64,000 nt of DNA from Candidatus Bipolaricaulota bacterium (lineage in GTDB: Bacteria; Bipolaricaulota; Bipolaricaulia; Bipolaricaulales; Bipolaricaulaceae), in NCBI GenBank assembly GCA_014360985.1, contig JACIWK010000010.1, forward strand, positions 21,385 to 85,384. The letters run 5' to 3'. Shown in pieces: positions 35,540 through 43,702 of this stretch. Numbering within the stretch: position 1 is the first letter of the stretch; every line of letters begins with the position of its first letter. The notes under the pieces are model-generated. The model was not told the origin of the DNA. It saw only the letters and a list, made by a program, of their open reading frames with translations, and ran no database searches. The translations under genes were made by a program, and so were the position numbers.

Positions 35540-36050
35540 CGTTCCCCTCCCACTCGACGAGCCGGTTCACGAGCTTGGCCGTCTCCGGGTCGTCCTTCCG
35601 CCACGGGTGGCCGGGGAAGCCGTCGGGCAGGAACACGTGCGCCGTGGACGGGATCCCGGTGAACGAGACCCCGAGGAACTCGATCTTCTCCCGCTCGGTC
35701 GTCTCCGCACCGGGGAGGACCCCGCAGATCGAGGGGACGGTGGGGTCGGACTTGGGAACGGTCACCCGCAGGGTGGCCATGACCTCGCCCCCCGCCGTCC
35801 CGTACCCGACGGCGAGGTGGTACAGGAGCTCGATTCCCTCGCCCGTGTCTCGACCCGAGATCACGGAGATGTGGACCGGGCCCGCGGCCTTGAGCGCCGC
35901 CACCGCGGGGACGAGCCCCTCGCGGGGCACCTCGACCCACAGCTCGGGGACCTCGACCGGGGACCGGACCCCGACCTTCCGCGGCCGCAGCTCGGGCTGG
36001 AGCCCGGGCACGGCCGCCGTGAGCGCCCGCGTCACCTGGTCGGCGGTCAT
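35532..36050 (-). CDS. mbhK: Mbh hydrogenase subunit MbhK (NuoC-like)
   Basis: A 172-residue peripheral subunit of the 30-kDa/NuoC family that packs on the large subunit. Recognised by VHISVISGRDTGEGIELLYHL and the C-terminal LPDGFPGHPWRKDD, the complex I NuoC signature. It overlaps mbhJ by 4 and mbhL by 8 bases. Confidence 0.9.
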   Translation of the reverse strand: MTADQVTRALTAAVPGLQPELRPRKVGVRSPVEVPELWVEVPREGLVPAVAALKAAGPVHISVISGRDTGEGIELLYHLAVGYGTAGGEVMATLRVTVPKSDPTVPSICGVLPGAETTEREKIEFLGVSFTGIPSTAHVFLPDGFPGHPWRKDDPETAKLVNRLVEWEGNDG

Positions 36051-36478
36051 CGCTTCCCCCCCGTGAGCTCCTCGAGCTTCGCCACCGCGGTCACCACGCC
36101 GTGGATGATCGCCTCCGGCCGGGGCGGGCAGCCGGGGACGTAGGCGGTCACGGGGACGATCTTGTCCACCGGGCCGACCACGTTGTAGCTATCGTAGAAC
36201 ACGCCCGAGGTCGAGCCACACCCCCCGACCACGACGACGGCCTTCGGGTCCGGCGTCTGCTCGTAGACGCGCTTCAGCCGCTCCGCCATCGGCCGCGTCA
36301 CGGGCCCGGTCACGAGGAGCACATCGGCGTGGCGCGGGGTGCCGACGAGCTTGATCCCGAACCGTTCCACGTCGTAGCGGGGGGTGAGGGCGGCCACGAT
36401 TTCGATGTCGCAGCCGTTGCACGAACCGGTGGCAATGTGGAACACCCACAGCGCCCGCTTGAACGAGCTGAGGCCCAT
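36047..36478 (-). CDS. mbhJ: [NiFe] hydrogenase small subunit MbhJ (NuoB-like)
   Basis: A 143-residue subunit with the proximal [4Fe-4S] cluster: TGSCNGCDIE (two Cys), VVGGCGS and PGCPPRPE supply the four ligands. It passes electrons directly to the nickel site of MbhL. It starts one base after the mbhI stop and ends in an overlap with mbhK. Confidence 0.94.
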   Translation of the reverse strand: MGLSSFKRALWVFHIATGSCNGCDIEIVAALTPRYDVERFGIKLVGTPRHADVLLVTGPVTRPMAERLKRVYEQTPDPKAVVVVGGCGSTSGVFYDSYNVVGPVDKIVPVTAYVPGCPPRPEAIIHGVVTAVAKLEELTGGKR

Positions 36479-36479
36479 C

Positions 36480-36806
36480 TCAGCTCCCCACGAGGACGAT
36501 CAGGAACACCACGGCCAGGATGACCACCCACCACGCCACGTAGTCGTTGACGAGCCCGCTGTGGAGCGCCCGCAGCCGCTCCACGTACGGCCGGAGCCCC
36601 TCCACGAACCCCCAGTAGAGGTGCCCGCCCCCGACGTGGGCTCCCTCCATCTTCTCGCCGGACAGGAACGGGAGTTCGCCGTCGGTCCCCCGCGTGTAGT
36701 CGCGCCGGCCGCGGGACCACACGGCGAGCGCGAGCAGGGTCACCCCGCCTACGGCGGCGAGCCACAGGAGCGGGTTCCAGAAGCCGTGACCGGTGAGGAG
36801 GGTCAT
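36480..36806 (-). CDS. mbhI: Mbh hydrogenase membrane subunit MbhI
   Basis: A 108-residue inner-membrane protein with one helix at each end and a charged middle: DGELPFLSGEK, then LYWGFVEGLRPYVERLRALHSGLVNDYVAWW. This matches MbhI, the small subunit that resembles the lateral helix of antiporter subunits and bridges the Mrp-like and hydrogenase halves. ATG 36806 overlaps the mbhH stop. Confidence 0.85.
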   Translation of the reverse strand: MTLLTGHGFWNPLLWLAAVGGVTLLALAVWSRGRRDYTRGTDGELPFLSGEKMEGAHVGGGHLYWGFVEGLRPYVERLRALHSGLVNDYVAWWVVILAVVFLIVLVGS

Positions 36807-38341
36807 CGTCCGAGCACCGCCTGGAGGTAGAGGTCGCGGCCCGTCCACAGGGCGTCCGCCGCCGGCGCCACGAGGTGGCGGACGACGAGCTCAGGGAACA
36901 GGCCCAGGGCGAGCACACCGAGGGCGAGCACGCCCATCGCCACGAGCATCGGGACGGGAACCGGCTCAGCCGCCGTAAGCCGCGGCCCGAGGAACGCCCC
37001 CTGGAACGCCTTCACGAACACGGCGAGGAGGAGGATCGACGCCAGGATCGCCAGCGCCGACAGGATCGGCGAGAGGAGGAAGCTCGACTGGTAGATCATG
37101 AGCTTCGAGGCGAACCCATTGAGGGGCGGGATCCCGGCCAGGGCGAGGGCCCCGAGGAGGAAGAACCCCGTCGTCCACCGGAGGTCGTGCCCCAGCCCGC
37201 CCAGGTGCGCCAGGTTCCGGTGCCCGCTCGCCTTCTCCACCGCGCCCACGGCGAGGAACAGGAGCCCGATCGCCACCGCGTCGTTCAGCATGTGGAAGAT
37301 CCCGCCCTGGATCGCGACGAGGCCGTACGCGGGGCGGGCGGCGACGGCGGTCAGCCCGACCCCGACCCCGAGGAGCATGTACCCGATCTGGGACACGGCC
37401 CCGAACGCCACGAGCCGGCCGAGGTCGAGCTGGACCACGGCCATCAGGGCCGCCACGAGGAGGGTCAGCGTGCCGAGGGCCACGACCAGCCACCCCACGC
37501 CCGGGTCAGCAACCCCGCCGTAGAGGGTGAACAGGACCCGAAACAGGGCGTAGAGGGAGATCTGGGTGTTGGCCACAAGGAGGATCACCGCCTGGGCCGG
37601 GGCCTCGCCGTACGCATCCGGCGCCCACATGTGGAGCGGCACCGCGCCGGCCTTCATCAAGAGCCCGCCCAAGAGGAGGGCAAGGGCGATCCGGTCGATG
37701 AGCGACCCGGTGATCTGCCGGGCGAGGTAGGCGAGGTTGAGGGCCCCGTACTCGCCATAGAGGAGGGCAACCGCGAGGAGGACGAACAGCCCGCCCACCG
37801 TGTACATGACCATCGTCTTGAACGCCGCCTCCGGGCCGCGCGACGCCCACGTGCGGTAGCCCACCAGCCCGCACGCGGCGATCGACGTGACCTCGAGGAA
37901 CACGAACAGGTTGAAGAGATCCCCCGTGAACGCCATCCCGAGCATCCCCGCCCAGAGGAGCGTGCCGAGGGTGAGGGCGAGGGTCTTCCCCTCGTCTTCC
38001 GCGAGGTACCGCCAGGCGTAGGCGAACCCGACCATGGCGACGAGGGCGGTGATGAGCCCCATGAACGCGCTCAGGGCGTCCACGGTGAGGACGATCCGGA
38101 TCGGGAACCCGCCGGGGGTCAGGGTGTCCCGCGGCCAAGCCGCCCCCAAGGTGTAGACCTGGACCCCAACCGTGTACACCTGGACTGCGACGAGGGCGGT
38201 GAGGGCGGCGGTGGCCCCGGCGACGAGGACGAGCCACCCGCCGCGCAGGGACCGGTGGAGCTTCGCCCACAACGGGAGGGCGAATGCGCCGAGGAGGGGC
38301 ACGGCGATCGCCAGGATCGGGGCGTGTGCGGTGAGGTTCAT
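36803..38341 (-). CDS. mbhH: Antiporter-like subunit MbhH (MrpD/NuoN family)
   Basis: A 512-residue inner-membrane protein with about 14 helices, the main ion-translocating unit. Family features are the broken-helix regions, KAGAVPLHMWAPDAYGEAP (conserved Lys and His-Pro helix) and GVAIQ/HMLNDAVAIGLLFLAVGA with NDA. It converts the redox energy of the hydrogenase arm into a proton or sodium gradient. It is joined to its neighbours by 4-base overlaps. Confidence 0.94.
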   Translation of the reverse strand: MNLTAHAPILAIAVPLLGAFALPLWAKLHRSLRGGWLVLVAGATAALTALVAVQVYTVGVQVYTLGAAWPRDTLTPGGFPIRIVLTVDALSAFMGLITALVAMVGFAYAWRYLAEDEGKTLALTLGTLLWAGMLGMAFTGDLFNLFVFLEVTSIAACGLVGYRTWASRGPEAAFKTMVMYTVGGLFVLLAVALLYGEYGALNLAYLARQITGSLIDRIALALLLGGLLMKAGAVPLHMWAPDAYGEAPAQAVILLVANTQISLYALFRVLFTLYGGVADPGVGWLVVALGTLTLLVAALMAVVQLDLGRLVAFGAVSQIGYMLLGVGVGLTAVAARPAYGLVAIQGGIFHMLNDAVAIGLLFLAVGAVEKASGHRNLAHLGGLGHDLRWTTGFFLLGALALAGIPPLNGFASKLMIYQSSFLLSPILSALAILASILLLAVFVKAFQGAFLGPRLTAAEPVPVPMLVAMGVLALGVLALGLFPELVVRHLVAPAADALWTGRDLYLQAVLGR

Positions 38342-38685
38342 CCCGAGAGCTCCGTGACCTTACGGCCGTCGAGGGTCCTCTTGTGGCGGTGGATGACGAC
38401 GACGAACGCGAGCATGAGCGCCGTGGTGGCGAGGCCGATCACGATGCTCGTCAGGGTGAGGGCCTGCGGCGTGGGAAGAACCATCGCCGCATCGGGCGGA
38501 GCGTAGGTGTAGATCGGAACGACGCCCTTGTGCACGTAGCCCGTGGCGACGAGGTACAGGTTGACCCCGTTCTCGATGATCTTGATCCCGATCACGACCT
38601 TGAAGAGGTTCCTCCGGAACAGAAGCGCCCACAGCCCGAGGAGGACGAGGACCATGCACACGACGAACGGGACGTTACCGATCAT
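38338..38685 (-). CDS. mbhG: Antiporter-like subunit MbhG (MrpC/NuoK family)
   Basis: A 115-residue protein with three helices; FKVVIGIKIIENGVNLYLVATGY carries the conserved acid of NuoK/MrpC in helix 2. ATG 38685 gives the usual length; it overlaps the mbhF end by 11 bases. Confidence 0.9.
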   Translation of the reverse strand: MIGNVPFVVCMVLVLLGLWALLFRRNLFKVVIGIKIIENGVNLYLVATGYVHKGVVPIYTYAPPDAAMVLPTPQALTLTSIVIGLATTALMLAFVVVIHRHKRTLDGRKVTELSG

Positions 38686-39124
38686 CGTCGCCCCCGAACA
38701 GGCCAAACAGGACCATCACCGCGCCCAGTCCCCCGAGCACCTTGAACCCCACCGCCCAGTTCATGAGCGGCACCGTGCCGCCAGTGTTGAGGACCCCGGG
38801 GTTGGGTCCGATCGGGGCGGCCGCGCCGAACAGCCCACCCGAACCAGCAAGGAGGTTGAAGAAGAACGTGGTCCCGATTCCAAGGAACCCGAGGAGCACG
38901 AACGCTACCCCGCCCAGGTCCTCGAGGATCGAGAACGGGGCCTTGAGCTTCTTCACCGAACCGGGACCGAACGCCACGAGGAGGAGCGCCACTGCCGACG
39001 CAGCGACCGCCCCGCCCTGGAACCCACCGCCCGGGGTGAGGTGCCCGTGGAGGATGACGTACCCCCCGAACACGAGAATCACGGGAAGCAGGATCCGGGC
39101 GATCGTCTTCACCACGACGCTCAT
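38675..39124 (-). CDS. mbhF: Antiporter-like subunit MbhF (MrpB family)
   Basis: A 149-residue inner-membrane protein with four helices. The MrpB signature [17 protein letters not shown] is present near residue 30. It is part of the MrpA-C-like group of small subunits that form the ion path at the membrane end. Confidence 0.92.
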   Translation of the reverse strand: MSVVVKTIARILLPVILVFGGYVILHGHLTPGGGFQGGAVAASAVALLLVAFGPGSVKKLKAPFSILEDLGGVAFVLLGFLGIGTTFFFNLLAGSGGLFGAAAPIGPNPGVLNTGGTVPLMNWAVGFKVLGGLGAVMVLFGLFGGDDDR

Positions 39125-39387
39125 CGCTTCAACCTCCGCAGGATGAGGGCGACCCCCACCACAGCCGTGAACAGGACCGTCGCCTCGCCGAGGGTGTCGT
39201 AGCCGCGGTAGTCGAACACGATCGCGGTCACAACGTTGTTCGTCGCGACCTCCGCCTGGGAGCGGGCGTTGAAGTAGCGATCCATGAGGTCGTAGCGCGG
39301 CGCGCCGAACGGGCGCATCCGGGCCCCGCCGAGAAGGAGCCCTCCGGCGACAATCAGGAACGCCGCAACCACGGCCCAGCGCCTCAT
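39121..39387 (-). CDS. mbhE: Antiporter-like subunit MbhE
   Basis: An 88-residue protein with a helix at each end and [28 protein letters not shown], the MbhE/MrpB-N-terminal signature. The start overlaps the mbhD stop (tcat at 39384-39387). Same operon. Confidence 0.9.
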   Translation of the reverse strand: MRRWAVVAAFLIVAGGLLLGGARMRPFGAPRYDLMDRYFNARSQAEVATNNVVTAIVFDYRGYDTLGEATVLFTAVVGVALILRRLKR

Positions 39388-39635
39388 TCCTCCTCCTTGC
39401 GCTGGGTCTTGCGGATCGCGAGGACGAAGATCGCCGTGGTCAGCGCCGCCCCGACCCCCGCCTCGGCAATCGCGACGTCGGGGGCCTGGAGCAGGTAGAA
39501 CTGGAGGGCGAGAAGCAGGCTCGCCCCAGCGAGGGCGATCACGCTTGCCAGAAGGTCCTTCAGCCACACGGCGAGGACCGACCCGGCGACGATCAGGATC
39601 AGGACCACGACCTGCAGGATGGCGAGAATCGTCAT
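39384..39635 (-). CDS. mbhD: Antiporter-like subunit MbhD (MrpA C-terminal-like, DUF4040)
   Basis: An 83-residue three-helix protein: [35 protein letters not shown] carries the conserved APDVAxTEA-type motif of DUF4040/MrpA C-terminus. Overlaps both neighbours by 4 bases. Confidence 0.9.
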   Translation of the reverse strand: MTILAILQVVVLILIVAGSVLAVWLKDLLASVIALAGASLLLALQFYLLQAPDVAIAEAGVGAALTTAIFVLAIRKTQRKEEE

Positions 39636-40009
39636 CCGTTCTCCCGTCGTCCGTGGTCCGTGGTCCGTGGTCCGTGACCGGCCTCTTCGAGGCGGTCCAC
39701 GACGGCGCGGAACGGCTTGATCCCTGACCGATGGGCGGCCCGCGCCAGGGCGTGGGATCCCGTCGGGTTCGTGAGGAGGAGGAACCCAAGCGCGAGGAAC
39801 GCCCGCACGGCCATCGTCCCCCCTGCCCCGCCGCCGTGCGCGATCCCGTACACGGCGACGGCGAGGATCGAGAAGATCGACCCGAACGTGGTGCACTTCG
39901 TCGCGCCGTGGATGCGGGTGTAGACGTCGGGGAACCGGATCAAGGCCACCGCCCCGAGGGCGTTGAACGCGGCCCCGATCGCAAGGAACGCGTAGATGAG
40001 CCCGGTCAC
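39632..40009 (-). CDS. mbhC: Antiporter-like subunit MbhC (MrpG family)
   Basis: A 125-residue three-helix protein with [27 protein letters not shown], the MrpG signature. It starts with GTG overlapping the mbhB stop. The last 15 or so residues ([14 protein letters not shown]) come from the tccgtgg repeat at 39650-39677 and are not family sequence. Confidence 0.9.
   Translation of the reverse strand: MTGLIYAFLAIGAAFNALGAVALIRFPDVYTRIHGATKCTTFGSIFSILAVAVYGIAHGGGAGGTMAVRAFLALGFLLLTNPTGSHALARAAHRSGIKPFRAVVDRLEEAGHGPRTTDHGRRENG
39650..39677. repeat. Tandem 7-mer repeat tccgtgg inside the mbhC 3' end
   Basis: Three exact units (39650-39656, 39657-39663, 39664-39670) and a fourth ending in a (39671-39677). 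It lies in frame and encodes part of the atypical MbhC tail. It is related to the degraded repeat at 34251-34320. Confidence 0.85.
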
Positions 40010-40272
40010 GCGAGCCCCCGTTCGAGGTACCGAGCGATGTACAGCGTCCCCACGTAGGACAGAAGCGCGTACACGAGCGCTACGTCGAGGAGCACGACGA
40101 GGTCGAACGCCGCGCCGAGGAGGACCATCGTCGCTACAACGAGGGTGTTGATCGTGTCCAGGGCCACCGCCCGGTCCGCCGCGGTGGGGCCGATGGAAAG
40201 CCGAACCATGCACACGAGGATGAACCCCAGCATGGCCAGGCCAGCGGCGGCAAACGGCAGGGCGACGATCAC
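40006..40272 (-). CDS. mbhB: Antiporter-like subunit MbhB (MrpF family)
   Basis: An 88-residue three-helix protein; RLSIGPTAADRAVALDTINTL contains the GPT..DR.vA.D motif of MrpF. It starts with GTG at 40272 in a GTGA overlap with mbhA. The longer frame upstream runs through mbhA and is not used. Confidence 0.92.
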   Translation of the reverse strand: MIVALPFAAAGLAMLGFILVCMVRLSIGPTAADRAVALDTINTLVVATMVLLGAAFDLVVLLDVALVYALLSYVGTLYIARYLERGLA

Positions 40273-40784
40273 TCGGCCACCCTCCGCGCCCAGCCTGGAA
40301 ACGGCCCGCACACCGCGTCCGCCGTCGGGGAGGGATCCCTCACGTTGATCCAGTGCACGTAGAAGTCGCCCGAGCCATCGTCCACGTCCACGGTGAGGGT
40401 CCCCGGGGTGAGGGTGATCGAGTTGGCGAGGAACGTCCGGCCGAAGTCGGTCCTGAGGCCAGGGTTGAACCGGACGATCCCCGGGTTGATCCGACCGGTG
40501 ATCACCCGCCACGCCACGTCGAGGTTCGCCCGCGTCATCGCGTACAGGAACGGCCCCACGAGGTAGACGAGGAACAGGAGCCAGCGGTGGGGCTGGAGGA
40601 GGCGCCAGCCGCCCCGCGCCCACACGAGCCGTCCCGTGGCGAGCCCCACGAGAAGCGCGATGATCGCCCCGGCGAGCAGCTCCTCCGGAGCCCACACCCC
40701 CCACCTCCCCGTGAAGGAGGCGAGCACAAGAAAGACGACGAAGGCCAGCGTCGCCGTCGTCGCCCACTCCGCCACCCGGCGCAT
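40269..40784 (-). CDS. mbhA: Antiporter-like subunit MbhA (MrpE family)
   Basis: A 171-residue inner-membrane protein with three or four helices and a C-terminal soluble part containing LANSITLTPGTLTVDV, the MrpE signature. First gene of the 14-gene Mbh operon. No ribosome site is visible; a TATAGT hexamer ends 8 bases before the ATG, so the transcript may be leaderless. Confidence 0.92.
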   Translation of the reverse strand: MRRVAEWATTATLAFVVFLVLASFTGRWGVWAPEELLAGAIIALLVGLATGRLVWARGGWRLLQPHRWLLFLVYLVGPFLYAMTRANLDVAWRVITGRINPGIVRFNPGLRTDFGRTFLANSITLTPGTLTVDVDDGSGDFYVHWINVRDPSPTADAVCGPFPGWARRVAE

Positions 40785-40792
40785 CGCGCCGG

Positions 40793-40821
40793 ACTATAGC
40801 GCGCCCATCCCCACGATGCAA
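40793..40821 (-). promoter_or_regulatory. Candidate promoter of the mbh operon
   Basis: On the minus strand TTGCAT (40816-40821), 17 bases, TATAGT (40793-40798). The -10 hexamer ends 8 bases before the mbhA ATG, which would place the transcript start at or next to the start codon. It lies in the 107-base spacer shared with divergent hypB. Confidence 0.5.
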
Positions 40822-40877
40822 ACGGACCCCAGCCCCGCGCGCGGAGGGATGGACTCGGAACCGACCCCGCCCCGGGG

Positions 40878-40883
40878 TATCAT
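40878..40883 (+). promoter_or_regulatory. Candidate -10 element of hypB
   Basis: TATCAT ends 8 bases before the hypB ATG; no Shine-Dalgarno sequence lies between. The -35 region is poor. The arrangement mirrors the divergent mbhA promoter. Confidence 0.35.
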
Positions 40884-40891
40884 CGCCTCCC

Positions 40892-41536
40892 ATGCACGAC
40901 ATCCGAGTGGGGGCAGGAGACGTGTTCAAGCGGCAGCTCGAGCTCGCGTCCCAGAATTACGAGCTCCTCCAGGAACGCGGGGTGCGGGCGTTCAACGTGA
41001 TGGGGGCGATCGGATCGGGAAAGACGCTCCTCATCCTCCGCATGGCGGAACGCCTGAAGGAGAGAGGGGTGCGGGTGGGAGCGATCGCCGGCGACGTGGC
41101 GGGGGACGACGACTACCAGAGGTTCGTCGCCGCCGGCCTCCTCGCCGCCAACCTCAACACCGGCGACGATTGCCACCTCGACGCCCACCGCGTGGGCCAC
41201 GCCCTGGAGGGGTTCCCCCTGGGCGACGTGGATGTCCTGTTCATCGAGAACGTCGGGAACCTCGTGTGCCCGGCGGACTTCCCGCTCGGGACCGAGGGCG
41301 ACCTCGTCGTGATCTCCGTGACGGAAGGGGACGACATGGTGCGCAAACACCCCAAGATCTTCGCTCAGACCGACGTCGTAGCGGTGAACAAGGTGGACCT
41401 GGCGAGCTTCATCGGGGTGGACCCGGGCCGGCTCGTGGCCGACTACCGCCGGCTCAATCCCCACGGTCGGGTCGTCCTCACGGATGCCAGAAGCGGCCGC
41501 GGGGCCGACGAGCTCCTCGCCGCCCTCGGCCTCTAG
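40892..41536 (+). CDS. hypB: Hydrogenase maturation GTPase HypB
   Basis: A 214-residue cytoplasmic GTPase that, with HypA, delivers nickel to the hydrogenase large subunit. Walker A GAIGSGKT (about 38-45), the metal-site stretch TGDDCHLDAHRV, FIENVGNLVCP, and the guanine motif NKVDL are present. It has no His-rich N-terminus, so no nickel storage role. It is divergent from the mbh operon and directly abuts hypA. Confidence 0.96.
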   Translation: MHDIRVGAGDVFKRQLELASQNYELLQERGVRAFNVMGAIGSGKTLLILRMAERLKERGVRVGAIAGDVAGDDDYQRFVAAGLLAANLNTGDDCHLDAHRVGHALEGFPLGDVDVLFIENVGNLVCPADFPLGTEGDLVVISVTEGDDMVRKHPKIFAQTDVVAVNKVDLASFIGVDPGRLVADYRRLNPHGRVVLTDARSGRGADELLAALGL

Positions 41537-41938
41537 GTGCACGAGTACTCGCTCGCTCACGCGCTCCTCGACGGCCTGATCGACCACCTCCGCCACCACC
41601 CGGTCCAGGGGCGGGTGAAGGCTGTGCACATCCGTAAGGGCGAGCTCCTCATCCTGTCCGAGGAGGCGCTGGCCGAGGCGTGGCGAATCCTCAGCGAGGG
41701 GACGGAGCTCGCCGGATCCGAGATTCGCATCGAGAACGTCCCGGTGAAGGTGAAGTGCCCCCAGTGTGGGTACGAGGGGCCGGTGAAGTACATGACCGAG
41801 GAGGGGTGGCACTTCGCCGTGCCCGTGCTTGCCTGCCCCCGGTGCGCAGGCCGGGCGGACGTGATCGAGGGCCGCGACCTCGCCATCGTCGGCTTGTCCG
41901 TAGACGACGCCGCCCCGGACCGCCAGCAGCCGATGTGA
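41537..41938 (+). CDS. hypA: Hydrogenase nickel-insertion protein HypA
   Basis: A 133-residue cytoplasmic metallochaperone. The N-terminal MHEYSLAHALL gives the nickel ligands (His2, Glu3). The zinc site is CPQCGYEG...LACPRCAG. The GTG start follows the hypB stop without a gap, so translation is coupled. The last 15 residues are an extension beyond the family. HypC-F are not in the window. Confidence 0.95.
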   Translation: MHEYSLAHALLDGLIDHLRHHPVQGRVKAVHIRKGELLILSEEALAEAWRILSEGTELAGSEIRIENVPVKVKCPQCGYEGPVKYMTEEGWHFAVPVLACPRCAGRADVIEGRDLAIVGLSVDDAAPDRQQPM

Positions 41939-42361
41939 GAACGGCTGCGGGGTCTCTGGCCACGCGGAGAAGACGCGGATCCCCGCGATGAGCGAGGATC
42001 CACCGCCGCGCACGCAGAAGGATCCGGGAGTGCACTCTCGGACAACCCGGGACCCAGATGCAATGTCAGAATGGGGTCGCTCTGCCGGCACCCTCAGCGG
42101 CGGGCGCTCCATCGATCACGATCGCCCTGTGTGCCGAGGGAATCGGTGTGGCAAGGCCCGTGTACCGTAGGGTCCGCGCACTCCCCCCGCCGTCGAACCC
42201 TGCAAGGAGGGGGGAAGCGTGACCCACGACGTCACAAGCGTTCCCTGCCCGAGCTTCGCCGACTGGGTTGTTGCAGGGATCGCTCCCCGAGATGGCCTTG
42301 CAGGGGAGAGAGCCGCGGCTACCCTTCCTGCAACATGCGTTCGGAATCGAAGGGGGGACCC
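41939..42361. other. 423-base gap with a possible structured leader
   Basis: No gene is recognised. Near its end TGTTGCAGG (42269-42277) is complementary to 42327-42335, and inside that loop CTCCCC (42283-42288) pairs with GGGGAG (42303-42308). This could fold as a two-helix leader ending 26 bases before the PHP gene. It matches no riboswitch class I can name. Confidence 0.3.
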
Positions 42362-43699
42362 ATGGTCACCAGCACCAAACGTTGGCGAGGATGGAACAAG
42401 CTTGCGGTGCTTGCCCTCCTGGCAAGCGCCATCTGGGCACCCGCCCTCGGGCAAGAGACCGGCGAAGTGACGGTATGGGCGAAGCTGGACGGATCGCCGG
42501 TCGACGTGCGGGTGGTTGTCCAGGGCGAGGATGGGGTGGTGGGGATCGTCTATAGCCCGGCAGCGGTTCCCGGAGTGGCGCGGTTCTCCCTCCCCGCCGG
42601 AACGTACACCCTGGTCGTCGAGCACGGCGCCGGGTTCGCCCGCGGGGCAGAGGTTCGGACCGTGACGGTGCGCTCCGGGGAGAAGATCGAGCTGAACGTG
42701 GAGTTCCCGGTTGGGTTCTCCCCCTCCGGAGCCTGGGGGTACTACGCGGTGGATCTCCACGCCCACTCGAGCGCGAGCTTCGACGGGTCGACACCCCCGG
42801 ACGAGCTCGTGGCGGTCCAGAGGGCCGCTGGCCTCGACGTTGGGTTCCTTTCCGACCACAACACCGGTGACGGGCACGCCCCGTTCGCCGAGATGGCCGC
42901 CCGGCGAGGGTTCCCGGTGATCCTCGGGGTCGAGATCACCGCCTTCCGCTGGCACTGGGTGGCGTACCCGGTCGAAGCGTACGTTCCGCAGATCCCCCCG
43001 ATGGTGTGGATGGGAGTGGGGTCGCCCGCTCCCACGTTCGCCGAGGCCCGCCAGAAGGGAGCCCAGCTCATCCAGGTCGCCCACCCCTTCTGGTCGGGGG
43101 CACCGTACTTCGACGCGCTGGGAAAGCCGTTCTTCGACGACGAATTCGACCTCGTGGAGATCGCGAACGGGGAGTTCAGCGACGACGATGAGCGAACGAT
43201 CGAGCAGCTGTTCCGGTTCTGGAACGAGGGCCGGCGCTACGTGGCCGTGGCGGCAAGCGATGCCCACCACTGGGTGGACCCCGCCCACGTCTACGGCCGA
43301 CCGCGGACCTACGTCCACGTTGAGGGGGATCTCACGGTGGAGGCTTTGCTCGATGCGCTGGGCCGAGGCCGAGCGTTCGCGACCTACGGCCCCCTCGTCC
43401 ACTTCACCGCCCAAGGCGGAACGGCCCGACCAGGGGACACGGTCGCCGTGGGCGCCGGCGAGGAAGTGCGGTTTCAGGCCGAGCTGTTCGTCGCCCCGCG
43501 CGAGGTCCCGCGGGGGCTCGCGCTCGCCCAGGTGATCAAGAACGGCGAGGTCCTCCGCGAGTTTGCGCTGGAGGGGAAGGCCGAGGCCACGATCGCCCTC
43601 ACCGACACACCGACGAAGGGCAGCTGGTACATCGTGCGCGTCGTCGCCACCGACGGGGATCAGGCGTGGACGAACCCGATCTGGGTCGAGGTGAGGTGA
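42362..43699 (+). CDS. Secreted PHP-domain metallohydrolase (CehA/McbA-like)
   Basis: A 445-residue exported protein. The ATG at 42362 follows an AAGGGGGG site; the signal peptide ends near WAPALGQ. Residues 30-115 are a beta domain. From about 125 there is a PHP phosphoesterase domain with metal ligands in DLHAHSSASFDG, FLSDHNTGDGH, GVEITAF, VAHPFW and ASDAHHW. The C-terminal 80 residues are beta-rich. CehA-like relatives hydrolyse carbamates or phosphoesters; the substrate here is unknown. Confidence 0.85.
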   Translation: MVTSTKRWRGWNKLAVLALLASAIWAPALGQETGEVTVWAKLDGSPVDVRVVVQGEDGVVGIVYSPAAVPGVARFSLPAGTYTLVVEHGAGFARGAEVRTVTVRSGEKIELNVEFPVGFSPSGAWGYYAVDLHAHSSASFDGSTPPDELVAVQRAAGLDVGFLSDHNTGDGHAPFAEMAARRGFPVILGVEITAFRWHWVAYPVEAYVPQIPPMVWMGVGSPAPTFAEARQKGAQLIQVAHPFWSGAPYFDALGKPFFDDEFDLVEIANGEFSDDDERTIEQLFRFWNEGRRYVAVAASDAHHWVDPAHVYGRPRTYVHVEGDLTVEALLDALGRGRAFATYGPLVHFTAQGGTARPGDTVAVGAGEEVRFQAELFVAPREVPRGLALAQVIKNGEVLREFALEGKAEATIALTDTPTKGSWYIVRVVATDGDQAWTNPIWVEVR

Positions 43700-43702
43700 C
43701 GC

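Noticed and set aside
36875..38506. A 543-codon plus-strand open frame.
   Set aside because: It is antisense to mbhH and mbhG, is made of charged low-complexity residues, and is explained by third-position GC bias on the coding strand.
42116..43414. A 432-codon minus-strand frame opposite the PHP hydrolase.
   Set aside because: The plus strand encodes recognisable metal motifs; the minus frame has none.
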